Positions 1 to 6,302 are shown, counted from the first letter of the stretch. The stretch: DNA of 8,115 nucleotides from Anaerolineae bacterium CG2_30_58_95 (GCA_001872165.1 MNXK01000188.1:1-8115); one strand, 5' to 3'. Numbers and translations are program-made. Notes: generated by a model from the letters alone, not told the origin.

Positions 1-2
1 AT

Positions 3-2486
3 CGCCGCGCCCACCATCGTTTTCACCGCGCCTTATCCGCGCTGGTGGACAGCCTGCACATCCAGTCCGAAGCGATGGACTCAACGTCCATGCTTTTGCC
101 TGCCATCGCGCAGGTTGAAGCAGCCTTATTCGAACCTGTCATTGCGAGGAGCGTTCTTTCCCGGAAGGACACCGGGACGGTGCGCGACGAAGCAATCTCC
201 TCTTCCTCGGAAACATTCCCGGAAGCCCGGAGATTGCTTCAGGCGGAAGCATGCCCTGAGGAACGAAGGGACCGCCGCCCTCGCAATGACATAGAGTTTA
301 TCGAGGCCCAAACGCGCTCCGTCGAGGCCCGCGCCGCCCTACGCTGGCTGAAAGCCCGCATCGTGCGCGATGGCCTGTCGTTGAACGATGTGGCTATTCT
401 GGCGCGCGACCTGGAACCCTACCGCCCTTTTCTCGAGGAAACCGCCGCCGAGTTTGGCATCCCGCTGAACGTGGTGGGCGGACAGCCGCTGGCAGAGAAT
501 CCCGCCGTCGCCGCGCTGCTCTCGCTCTTGTCCCTGCCCGCCTCCGATTGGCCGCGCCGCCCGCTGCTGGACGCCTGGCGCAGCCCATACTTCGATTGGA
601 TAGGACAAGCCATCACTCCCGCCCACGCCGCCCAGCTCGACGAAATCTCCCGCCAGGGGCGTGTGACCGGCGGGCTGGAGCAGTGGCGCGAAGCCTTTGA
701 TTTGTGGGAAAAACGCCAGAAGACGGGGGATGAGTTGGAGGAGGATGAGTCCCCCCTTTCGCCGGGAGAGGGTCAGGGTGAGGGGGTAAGGGAGAAATTC
801 GAGTCTTTCGTTGACGCCATCACCCCGCCATCCACCGCCACTGTGCGTCAGTATGTGGCCTTTATCGAAACCTTGATTGGGGATGACCCTTTTTCCTCCC
901 CATTTTTGCGCTTTCAAAATGAGGGGAACGAGGGAGGCGGGATGAACGTCGTCGTCTGCGCCCGCGCCAATCCATCCACCGCCGGGCGCGACGTGGAAGC
1001 CCTGCGCGCCTTCAAGGATGTGCTGCGCGGCCTGGTGCTGGCGGAATCCGCACTGAATACTGGCGCGCTCGACTATGCTGCTTTCTACGCCGACTTGCGC
1101 GGGGCGGTGGAGACAGCGACATACTTCGTCAAGGTCGAGGCGGGCGTGCCGGCGGCCTCGGTGCTGGAGGCGCGCGGGCTGTCGTTCCAGGCTGTGGCTC
1201 TGATGGGATTATCCGAGGGCGAGTTTCCACGCCAGGAACGCGAGGATGTCTTTTTGCGCGAAAGCGACCGCACCATGCTCAGAGAACGCGGCCTGCCGCT
1301 CAAAACCCGTCTGCACGGCGACGAGGCGACGTTCCTTTACCAGGCCGTCACCCGCGCCCGCCAGAAACTCCTGCTCACCCGCCCCTATCTCGCGCAGGAC
1401 GGCCAACCCTGGGAACCTTCCCCGTTCTGGGATGAGATTCGCCGTCTAAACGGGAACAGGCCAACGGTCCGCGTGCGTCCCGAAGATGGCCTGGAGCCGG
1501 CCGAGGCGGCCTCTCCCGTCGAGTGGCGGGAAGCGGCCCGGGAGTTCGACATCCACATAAAAAATGGCGTCGAGGCGCTGAAGGCTCGTTTGTACTCCCA
1601 TGCGGAAGGAAAATTCGAGGGGGATGTTTCGGAACTGGCTGGAGACTTGACTGCCCGCTTTGGGCCGGAACATGGCTGGAGCGCCAGCCGGTTGGAAAGT
1701 TACGGGACTTGCCCGTTCGAGTTTTTCATCGCGTATGGATTGGGCCTGCAGCCGCGCACGCCGCCTGAAGAGGGGTTCGACGTGCGGATTCTTGGCTCGA
1801 TGCTGCACAAGATTTTGGAAGATGTGTATCGCGCCGCGACGGATTTGGAGACCTGCCTGGCGATTTTGCCGGAGAAGGCGCGTGCCGTGTTTGCGTCTGC
1901 GCCGCAAGAGTACGGCTTTCGCCCGACGCCGCTGTGGGAGCGGCAGCAGCGTGAACTGGAGCGGCGTCTGCGCGAGACCATCACCGCGCTGGCGGAGGCC
2001 TCGCGAGGGTATACACCGCGCTATCTGGAGGCGCGCTTTGGGATGGGCGAGCCGTCGCTGGTGTTGAAAACGTCGGCAGGCGAGGTGCATCTGCACGGCT
2101 ACATTGACCGCTTGGACGCCGCGCCGGATGGCTCGTTGCGCGTGATTGATTACAAGGCAGGCGGGGCGGCGATTTCGGCCAGTCACCTGAAAGAGGGGCG
2201 CAGGCTGCAACTGCCGATCTACGCCCTGGCGGCGCGCGACGCGTTGGGACTGGGCGAGGTTTCGAGTGGTTTCTATTGGCACATCCAGCAGGCCAAACCC
2301 AGCAGTTTGAAATTGGAAAAGTTCGAGGGCGGAGTGAATGGCGCGTTCGAGACGGCGATTAAACATATCGGCGCGCACGTCGTGGGAATCCGTGCGGGGC
2401 ATTTCGAGCCGAAAGCACCTGAGGATGGTTGTCCGAGTTATTGCCCTGCGGTTAATTTATGTTGGAAATATAAGAGAGGTTATTGA
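3..2486 (+). CDS. addB: AddB-type helicase-nuclease subunit with PD-(D/E)XK nuclease and Fe-S cysteines, 5'-truncated
   Basis: The frame is open to the left edge, so the true start lies upstream; the GTG at 45 is only the first possible start codon inside the window. About 827 residues are visible. Around 1176-1232 is the AddB-like segment GLSFQAVALMGLSEGEFP, followed by FLRESDR and LYQAVTRARQKLLLT, the degenerate helicase-like region. The C-terminal nuclease shows GYIDRLD (Asp codon 2106-2108) and VIDYK (Asp 2148-2150, Lys 2154-2156). Four cysteines fit the AddB-type 4Fe-4S staple: Cys 1710-1712 in YGTCPFEFF, then CPSYCPAVNLC with codons at 2430, 2442 and 2460. The family partners with AddA to unwind and resect double-strand breaks, with AddB reading Chi and cutting one strand. 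The downstream helicase gene overlaps its stop by one base, supporting a stoichiometric complex. Three in-frame repeat-derived inserts are listed separately. The usual N-terminal part of the family is not visible. The orthology to AddB proper, rather than a close RecB-nuclease relative, is likely but not proven. Confidence 0.88.
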   Translation, partial: RRAHHRFHRALSALVDSLHIQSEAMDSTSMLLPAIAQVEAALFEPVIARSVLSRKDTGTVRDEAISSSSETFPEARRLLQAEACPEERRDRRPRNDIEFIEAQTRSVEARAALRWLKARIVRDGLSLNDVAILARDLEPYRPFLEETAAEFGIPLNVVGGQPLAENPAVAALLSLLSLPASDWPRRPLLDAWRSPYFDWIGQAITPAHAAQLDEISRQGRVTGGLEQWREAFDLWEKRQKTGDELEEDESPLSPGEGQGEGVREKFESFVDAITPPSTATVRQYVAFIETLIGDDPFSSPFLRFQNEGNEGGGMNVVVCARANPSTAGRDVEALRAFKDVLRGLVLAESALNTGALDYAAFYADLRGAVETATYFVKVEAGVPAASVLEARGLSFQAVALMGLSEGEFPRQEREDVFLRESDRTMLRERGLPLKTRLHGDEATFLYQAVTRARQKLLLTRPYLAQDGQPWEPSPFWDEIRRLNGNRPTVRVRPEDGLEPAEAASPVEWREAAREFDIHIKNGVEALKARLYSHAEGKFEGDVSELAGDLTARFGPEHGWSASRLESYGTCPFEFFIAYGLGLQPRTPPEEGFDVRILGSMLHKILEDVYRAATDLETCLAILPEKARAVFASAPQEYGFRPTPLWERQQRELERRLRETITALAEASRGYTPRYLEARFGMGEPSLVLKTSAGEVHLHGYIDRLDAAPDGSLRVIDYKAGGAAISASHLKEGRRLQLPIYALAARDALGLGEVSSGFYWHIQQAKPSSLKLEKFEGGVNGAFETAIKHIGAHVVGIRAGHFEPKAPEDGCPSYCPAVNLCWKYKRGY
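137..291 (+). repeat. Dispersed palindromic repeat inserted in-frame in addB
   Basis: The ends are perfect 13-bp inverted repeats: TGTCATTGCGAGG at 137-149 and CCTCGCAATGACA at 279-291. A second perfect nested pair is GAAGCAATCTCC (189-200) and GGAGATTGCTTC (229-240). This layout matches the common bacterial interspersed repeat that reads VIAR...DEAIS...PRND when translated. Here the whole unit is read through without a stop, giving VIARSVLSRKD at its start and RRPRNDIE at its end. It lies just before FIEAQTRSVEARAALRWLK, where ordinary AddB sequence resumes. No target-site duplication is obvious. It has no coding capacity for a transposase, so it would have to be mobilised in trans. Confidence 0.85.
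747..795 (+). repeat. GEGQGEG-type dispersed repeat inside addB
   Basis: The coding strand reads SPLSPGEGQGEGVRE, and the opposite strand reads PLTLTLSRRKGG. Both are hallmark peptides of a short G-rich interspersed repeat seen in many bacterial genomes, usually between genes. It is a low-complexity, acidic and glycine-rich insert between KTGDELEEDE and FESFVDAI. The boundaries are approximate. Confidence 0.65.
888..941 (+). repeat. Imperfect inverted repeat inside addB
   Basis: TCCCCATTTT (897-906) pairs with AAAAT-GA-GGGGA (916-927, two-base bulge) around a short loop, flanked by C-rich and G-rich tracts. It encodes FSSPFLRFQNEGNEGGG, which does not look like AddB family sequence. It resembles the short intergenic repeats with a central AAAATGAGGGGA core. 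The edges are approximate. Confidence 0.5.
2472..2479 (+). promoter_or_regulatory. Ribosome binding site of addA inside the end of addB
   Basis: AAGAGAGG lies six bases before the ATG at 2486 and inside the last codons of addB. It decides the start of addA at 2486 and indicates translational coupling through the TGATG overlap. Confidence 0.6.
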
Positions 2487-5400
2487 TGTTCCTCCTCTCC
2501 CAATTCTCTTTCAAAGGCCGCCAGGAACAGGCCGCCAGCGACCCGAATCCCGCCATCGCCGTCACCGCCGGGGCTGGGTCTGGCAAGACGCTTTCACTGG
2601 TGGGACGCTACCTGCACCTGCTGGAAGAGGGCTACCCGCTGCGCTCGATCCTCGCCATCACCTTCACCGAAAAAGCCGCGCGTGAAATGCGCTCCAAAAT
2701 TCGCAATGCTCTAGTGCGTGTTTTCGCCGATGCTACCCAATTTCATCCTTCATCATTCATCCTTCATCCTTCATCATTCATCCTTCATCCTTCATCCTTT
2801 GATTTCGCCCGCATCGGCACCATCCACGGCCTGTGCGCTGAAATCCTGCGCGCCCATCCCGCCGAGGCCGGACTCGACCCGGCCTTTGACGTTCTGGAGG
2901 AAGGCCTCGCCGCCGCCCTGCAAGCCGAAGCGATTGACTCCGCCCTGGCCTGGGCCGCCGCCGATGAACAATCCGCCGCGCTGTTCGAGCCGTTCAAAGA
3001 AAACGAACTACGCGAGATTCTCAAGGCATTGTTGAGTCGAAGGTTGGATGTTCCATCTTTGTACACGGACGACACGGGTTTACCCTTCGGGTACGATGTC
3101 ACGGATTCGCACGGAAAAGAAAAAGAAAAAATCCGTGAGAATCTGTTACACCCGCGTAAAGAAAGATTTTCCTCCGCGCTCGCCTCCCACCTCACCACGT
3201 ACCTCGACTCCCCTCTCCTTTTAGGAGCCCCACAGGGGTGCTTCGCGAAGGGGCAGGGGCCTGCCCTGAGCGGAGCCGAAGGGGTGAGGTCCTGGCAAGA
3301 CGCCCTCGCCGATCTCGCCTCTCGTCATTCCTCCTCCCCCGACGACAAACTCGAACTCGCCCGCCGCGCCGTGCTTGTCCGCTGGGACGAAATCCAATCT
3401 GCCCGCGCCGCCCAAAACTGGGATGCTGTCCTTTCTGCCCTTGCCGCCCTGCGTAAATCCATAGACACACGCGGCGGCAAAAAAAACGCCTGGGATGAGT
3501 CTGACCTGAATGCTGTCCGCGAGGAAATGGCCGCACTGAAAGACATCTATGACGAGCATCTCAAATTTCTCGCCGAAAAAGCGCGTTTCGCCCTCGATGA
3601 ACAAGTCGCCGCGCACCTGCCCGCCCTCCATCGCCTCTTCGATCAGACCTTGCGCGAATACGGACACCGCAAAGACGAGCGCGGCGGCCTCGACTTCGAC
3701 GACCTCGAAGGCCTCACCGCCCGCCTGCTGGCCGGGCATCCAGAAGTCCGCGCCCAACTGCAATCCGAACTCCGCGCCGTGCTCGTGGACGAATTCCAGG
3801 ATACCAACGACCGCCAGCGGCAGATTGTTTACGCATTGACGGGCTTCAACCCGAAAGCGTCGAGGCTGAAGCCGCCTTCTCAGAAAATTGAAACCCTTCG
3901 GGTTGACGCGCCCGTGTCCGCTTCAGCGGACTTCCACGAACTGCGGCAGGGATTTATCCCGACGGTCACCGAAAGCAACACCCCACAATCGAAAGTTGAC
4001 CTCTTCGTCGTGGGTGACTCGAAACAATCCATATATAAATTTCGCTCCGCCGATGTCACCGTCTTCCGCCGCGTCCAATCCGAGATCCAATCCTCCGGCG
4101 GTCTCTCTCTCGACCTCGATCTGACCTTCCGCGCCCACAAGCCTCTCCTCGAAACGCTAAATTCTCTGCTCGCCCCCATCCTCGGCGAAAGCGACGACCC
4201 TGCCCGCCCCTACGCGGTTCCCTTCGCCCCTTTGCGCGCCTACCGCCAAATGCCCGCCCGCGAAAACATCCAGCCGCCCTACGTCGAATTCCACCTCGGC
4301 CTGGGCGAAAACGCCGAAGAAGGCCGCCTCGCCGCCGCGACCGCCCTCTCCCGCCGCTTACGCCGACTGTATGAAACCGAAGGCTTCGGTTGGGGTGAGA
4401 TGGCGCTACTCTTTCGCTCCTCCACCGCCTTCGCTGCCTACGAGACCGCCCTCGAAGGGGCCGCCATTCCCTTCGTCACCGTCGCCGGGCGCGGATTTTA
4501 TGACCGCCCCGAGATCCGCGACCTGCTCAATGCGCTGGCTGCCATCGCCGACCCCAGCGACGACCTTGCCCTGGCTGGCCTGCTGCGCTCCCCCGCCTTT
4601 GCCCTCTCCGACGCCGACATCTACCGCCTCCGCTTCCCCAACCAATCAACCTCTCCCGCCAAACTCATAGACAGTCTCCGTGCCTCGCCCATTCATCCTT
4701 CCGACTCCCCTCTTCATCCTTCATCTTTCATCCCTTCGGCTTCCGCTTCGACAAGCTCAGCGCGGCGGCTCAGGGCAAGCCTTCATCCTTTCACCATCCT
4801 CACCGAACTTCACGATTTGTCTTCTCGCGCTCCCGCCGCCGCCGTCCTCAAACGCCTGCTCGACCTGACCGGCTACCGTGCCACGCTTCGCGTCGCCAGC
4901 CTCCCCGGCGGGGCGCGCATGATCCGCAACGTCGAAAAATTGCTTGCCGACGCCCACCGCTCGCGCCTCGTCAGCCTGACCGACTTCCTGGCCTACGTTC
5001 AGACCCTGCGGGATGTTGGCCTGCGCGAGGGCGAAGCCCCCGCCGATCCTTCCTCCTCCGCGGACGATGCGACACGTTCAGGGGGCGCCGTCCAACTGAT
5101 GACCGTCCACAAAGCCAAGGGCCTCGAATTTCCCCTCACCGTCATCGCCGACGCCGCCTACGAGCATCGCGGCGGCGCGGGCAAAACCCTGCTCCATCCC
5201 GAACTTGGCCTCCTGCTCGACCTGAAAGACGGCGACTTCCACCCGGCCGCCTGGCAACTTTCATCTCGTCTCGCAGATGAACTCGACGACGCCGAAGACC
5301 GCCGCCTGCTCTACGTGGCTGCCACGCGTGCCAAAGAGAAACTGCTCATCAGCGGTCACGTTAAACCCAAGAAAGACGGCTCGCTCACCCTCAACGGCTG

Positions 5401-6256
5401 GCTGGAACGTTTCGGCGCAGTCGTGGGGCTGGATGAGATCAAAATGGATGGGGAAATGTCCACGCCCCGGGCTTTCCCCGCCAAACTGGGCGGAATCTCC
5501 CTCATGCTTTATCCCGTTTCGACAGCGACCACACCAGACGCCCCTCAGCCTGCTCCCGTTTCGACAGACTCCCCTCTCCCCGCGGAAGCCCCACAGGGGT
5601 ACTTCGCGAAGGGATTGGGGGTGAAGGTTGATCTGCTCGAGCCCCTCGCTCCATCCATCCCCGCCGCCGACGAAAAAACCCGCGCCCGCGAAGCTGACCC
5701 GCCCCAGCGCATCTGGCGCGTCGTCTCCACTGCACGCAGACCGCGCGCTCCCGCCTGGGTGGTGGGCAAACTCGTCCACGAGTGTCTGCACCGCTGGCGT
5801 TTCCCCGCCGAAGTACAGCGGGGCTTCCCCGATGACGGCTTCGATGCCTTCCTGCGCCCCTTCGCCATCGAATCGGGACTCACTGACCCAGCAGAAATCC
5901 ACGCCGCCGTTCAAGAGTCCCGCCTCCTGCTGGAACGCCTGCGCGCCCATCCCCTCTTTGCCGAACTCGACACTGCCGAACGCCATCACGAAGTCCGCTA
6001 TGATTTGCCGGAAGGACGCGGCGTGATTGACTTGCTCTATCGTACTCCCGAAGGTTGGTTTATCATTGACTTCAAAACCGACGAAGTCCGCTCGGACGAG
6101 GAAGCGCGGTCAATTATCAGCCGCGAACGGTACGACCTTCAGGTGGCGCGCTACGCCGAGGCAATCGCAACCCAACTCGGGTTCCAGGCAAAGACGCGGC
6201 TCATCTTCCTGAACGTGAACGGCGCGATATGGACTCAAACGTCTCCTGACGTTTGA
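2486..6256 (+). CDS. addA: AddA-type UvrD/Rep helicase with C-terminal RecB-like nuclease
   Basis: This is a complete superfamily 1A helicase-nuclease of 1256 residues, the motor partner of AddB in double-strand-break resection. I chose the ATG at 2486 because it overlaps the upstream TGA (TGATG) and has AAGAGAGG six bases ahead; TTG at 2483 is the alternative. Motifs in order: Q motif FKGRQEQA (10-17), Walker A GAGSGKT (29-35), Ia AITFTEKAA (57-65), Ib GTIHGLC (111-117), Walker B DEFQDT (435-440), III VGDSKQSIYKF (509-519), IV LTFRA (546-550), V MTVHKAKGLEF (872-882) and VI VAATRAKEKLL (arginine 948). The nuclease domain has His1098 in GKLVHECLH, Asp1182 in GVIDLLY, Asp1195 and Lys1197 in IIDFK, and Gln1219/Tyr1223 in QVARY, so all expected catalytic positions are present. 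The protein is rather long for its type because in-frame repeat DNA fills several loops: residues 87-105, about 190-226, 241-267, 453-504, 735-766 and 1010-1046. None interrupts a motif, so an active enzyme is expected. Confidence 0.93.
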   Translation: MFLLSQFSFKGRQEQAASDPNPAIAVTAGAGSGKTLSLVGRYLHLLEEGYPLRSILAITFTEKAAREMRSKIRNALVRVFADATQFHPSSFILHPSSFILHPSSFDFARIGTIHGLCAEILRAHPAEAGLDPAFDVLEEGLAAALQAEAIDSALAWAAADEQSAALFEPFKENELREILKALLSRRLDVPSLYTDDTGLPFGYDVTDSHGKEKEKIRENLLHPRKERFSSALASHLTTYLDSPLLLGAPQGCFAKGQGPALSGAEGVRSWQDALADLASRHSSSPDDKLELARRAVLVRWDEIQSARAAQNWDAVLSALAALRKSIDTRGGKKNAWDESDLNAVREEMAALKDIYDEHLKFLAEKARFALDEQVAAHLPALHRLFDQTLREYGHRKDERGGLDFDDLEGLTARLLAGHPEVRAQLQSELRAVLVDEFQDTNDRQRQIVYALTGFNPKASRLKPPSQKIETLRVDAPVSASADFHELRQGFIPTVTESNTPQSKVDLFVVGDSKQSIYKFRSADVTVFRRVQSEIQSSGGLSLDLDLTFRAHKPLLETLNSLLAPILGESDDPARPYAVPFAPLRAYRQMPARENIQPPYVEFHLGLGENAEEGRLAAATALSRRLRRLYETEGFGWGEMALLFRSSTAFAAYETALEGAAIPFVTVAGRGFYDRPEIRDLLNALAAIADPSDDLALAGLLRSPAFALSDADIYRLRFPNQSTSPAKLIDSLRASPIHPSDSPLHPSSFIPSASASTSSARRLRASLHPFTILTELHDLSSRAPAAAVLKRLLDLTGYRATLRVASLPGGARMIRNVEKLLADAHRSRLVSLTDFLAYVQTLRDVGLREGEAPADPSSSADDATRSGGAVQLMTVHKAKGLEFPLTVIADAAYEHRGGAGKTLLHPELGLLLDLKDGDFHPAAWQLSSRLADELDDAEDRRLLYVAATRAKEKLLISGHVKPKKDGSLTLNGWLERFGAVVGLDEIKMDGEMSTPRAFPAKLGGISLMLYPVSTATTPDAPQPAPVSTDSPLPAEAPQGYFAKGLGVKVDLLEPLAPSIPAADEKTRAREADPPQRIWRVVSTARRPRAPAWVVGKLVHECLHRWRFPAEVQRGFPDDGFDAFLRPFAIESGLTDPAEIHAAVQESRLLLERLRAHPLFAELDTAERHHEVRYDLPEGRGVIDLLYRTPEGWFIIDFKTDEVRSDEEARSIISRERYDLQVARYAEAIATQLGFQAKTRLIFLNVNGAIWTQTSPDV
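2744..2800 (+). repeat. 21-bp tandem repeat (HPSSFIL heptapeptide) inside addA
   Basis: Two exact 21-bp units (2744-2764 and 2765-2785) are followed by a partial third (2786-2800). Each unit is built from CATCCTT and CATCATT words. The unit length is a multiple of three, so translation gives HPSSFIL HPSSFIL HPSSF, and gain or loss of units keeps the frame. It sits between helicase motifs Ia and Ib (residues 87-105), immediately before FARIGTIHGLC. Confidence 0.9.
3055..3165 (+). repeat. Hairpin-rich AT-rich insert in addA
   Basis: The insert holds a perfect hairpin TACCC-TTC-GGGTA (3081-3093) and an inverted pair TCACGGATT (3099-3107) and AATCCGTGA (3130-3138), with a further outer pair CGGGT (3088-3092) and ACCCG (3150-3154). 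The middle is a purine-rich A/G tract. It encodes roughly TDDTGLPFGYDVTDSHGKEK and onward, unlike neighbouring alanine- and leucine-rich helicase sequence. The base composition drops to about 42% GC on the 3121-3180 line, against roughly 65% nearby, pointing to foreign or repeat origin. The edges are approximate. Confidence 0.6.
3206..3252 (+). repeat. 47-bp dispersed element, copy A, inside addA
   Basis: This copy starts GACTCCCCTCTCC and ends with a hairpin CCCC-ACA-GGGG and the perfect palindrome CTTCGCGAAG. It is read as DSPLLLGAPQGCFAKG. Against copy B at 5567-5613 I count 40 of 47 identical bases, with nearly all differences in a 9-base central spacer. Both copies are in the same orientation and reading frame. 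Confidence 0.85.
3255..3286 (-). repeat. CTCAGGGCAGGC-type dispersed repeat, inverted copy in addA
   Basis: Directly after the 47-bp copy A, the sequence reads PALSGAEG on the coding strand; the opposite strand reads PLRLRSGQAP, a frequent hallmark of an interspersed repeat. Its reverse complement shares CCCTTCGGCT, CCGCT and CAGGGCA words with 4732-4781, so the two are opposite-orientation members of one family. Confidence 0.6.
3842..3997 (+). repeat. About 150-bp structured insert between helicase motifs II and III of addA
   Basis: Ordinary family sequence stops after DEFQDTNDRQRQIVYALTG and resumes at LFVVGDSKQSIYKF, where only about ten residues are normally expected. The roughly 50 residues between are unlike helicase sequence. 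The DNA holds a perfect 10-bp inverted pair (3846-3855 with 3897-3906), a pair GGCTTCA/TGAAGCC (3842-3848, 3867-3873), a hairpin AACCC-TTC-GGGTT (3892-3904) and a hairpin GTCCGC-TTCA-GCGGAC (3916-3931). The insert keeps the frame. The edges are approximate. Confidence 0.65.
4690..4731 (+). repeat. Second CATCCTT-type repeat patch in addA
   Basis: The stretch encodes IHPSDSPLHPSSFIP and reuses the words TTCATCCTTCATC found in the tandem array near 2744. It is degenerate, with an embedded GACTCCCCTCT that also starts both copies of the 47-bp element of this gene. It sits in a loop of the C-terminal helicase half between LIDSLRASP and the following SASASTSSARR segment. Confidence 0.6.
4732..4781 (+). 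repeat. CTTCGACAAGCTCAG-type dispersed repeat in addA
   Basis: The stretch contains CTTCGACAAGCTCAG and GGCTCAGGGCAAGCC, the words of a very common bacterial interspersed repeat. It reads SASASTSSARRLRAS on the coding strand, and antisense reading gives ACPEPPR. It interrupts the helicase C-terminal half, after which family-like sequence resumes at LHPFTILTELHDLSS. Confidence 0.65.
5513..5567 (+). repeat. Pair of 13-bp direct repeats CCCGTTTCGACAG in addA
   Basis: The 13-mer occurs at 5513-5525 and 5555-5567, 42 bases apart, and is read PVST both times. The second copy abuts 47-bp element copy B. Proline- and serine-rich flanks suggest a composite repeat-derived linker ahead of the nuclease domain. 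Confidence 0.65.
5567..5613 (+). repeat. 47-bp dispersed element, copy B, inside addA
   Basis: This is the second copy of the element at 3206-3252, read as DSPLPAEAPQGYFAKG. The CCCC-ACA-GGGG hairpin and CTTCGCGAAG palindrome are retained. It lies in the linker between the helicase core and the C-terminal nuclease domain, a tolerant position. Confidence 0.85.
6235..6256 (+). repeat. Perfect hairpin spanning the addA stop codon
   Basis: TCAAACGTC and GACGTTTGA form a 9-bp perfect stem around the loop TCCT. The last three bases are the addA stop codon, so the final residues QTSPDV come from the hairpin. There is no T-tract, so it does not look like an intrinsic terminator. Confidence 0.8.
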
Positions 6257-6260
6257 CAAG

Positions 6261-6280
6261 CGAAAGTCTGGAGACTTTCG
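6261..6280 (+). repeat. Second perfect hairpin after addA
   Basis: CGAAAGTC and GACTTTCG form an 8-bp stem around the loop TGGA, four bases after the first hairpin. Both share the pattern GTC-T-three bases-GAC, suggesting one palindromic repeat family. No U-rich tail follows; an RBS and the next gene begin within 25 bases. A role in mRNA stability or partial attenuation is possible. Confidence 0.75.
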
Positions 6281-6290
6281 ATTCCGCATA

Positions 6291-6296
6291 AAGGAG
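6291..6296 (+). promoter_or_regulatory. Strong ribosome binding site of the PRiA4_ORF3-family gene
   Basis: AAGGAG lies six bases before the ATG at 6303, a near-ideal Shine-Dalgarno match that fixes the start of that gene. Confidence 0.75.
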
Positions 6297-6302
6297 AATC
6301 CC

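Noticed and set aside
45..47. GTG at 45 as the start of addB
   Set aside because: The frame continues without a stop to the window edge, and the N-terminal part of the AddB family is missing, so the gene starts upstream.
1446..2402. A 318-codon open frame on the minus strand
   Set aside because: It lies wholly opposite the nuclease and Fe-S part of addB, has arginine/glutamine-rich composition typical of the antisense of GC-rich genes, and shows no recognisable domain.
2483..2485. TTG at 2483 as the addA start
   Set aside because: The adjacent ATG at 2486 has suitable Shine-Dalgarno spacing and forms the usual TGATG coupling.
2744..2800. CRISPR array
   Set aside because: The units are directly adjacent with no spacers and are translated in-frame within a helicase.
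5020..5076. REGEAPADP stretch before motif V of addA as another dispersed repeat
   Set aside because: Related helicases commonly have an REGEA-like segment just ahead of the VQLMTVHKAKGLEF motif, so this is probably native sequence.
5261..5989. A 242-codon open frame on the minus strand
   Set aside because: It is antisense to the addA motif VI and nuclease linker and has no recognisable motifs; it is explained by GC-rich coding on the plus strand.
6235..6280. Intrinsic transcription terminator
   Set aside because: Both hairpins are perfect, but neither is followed by a T-tract and a strong RBS begins 10 bases later.
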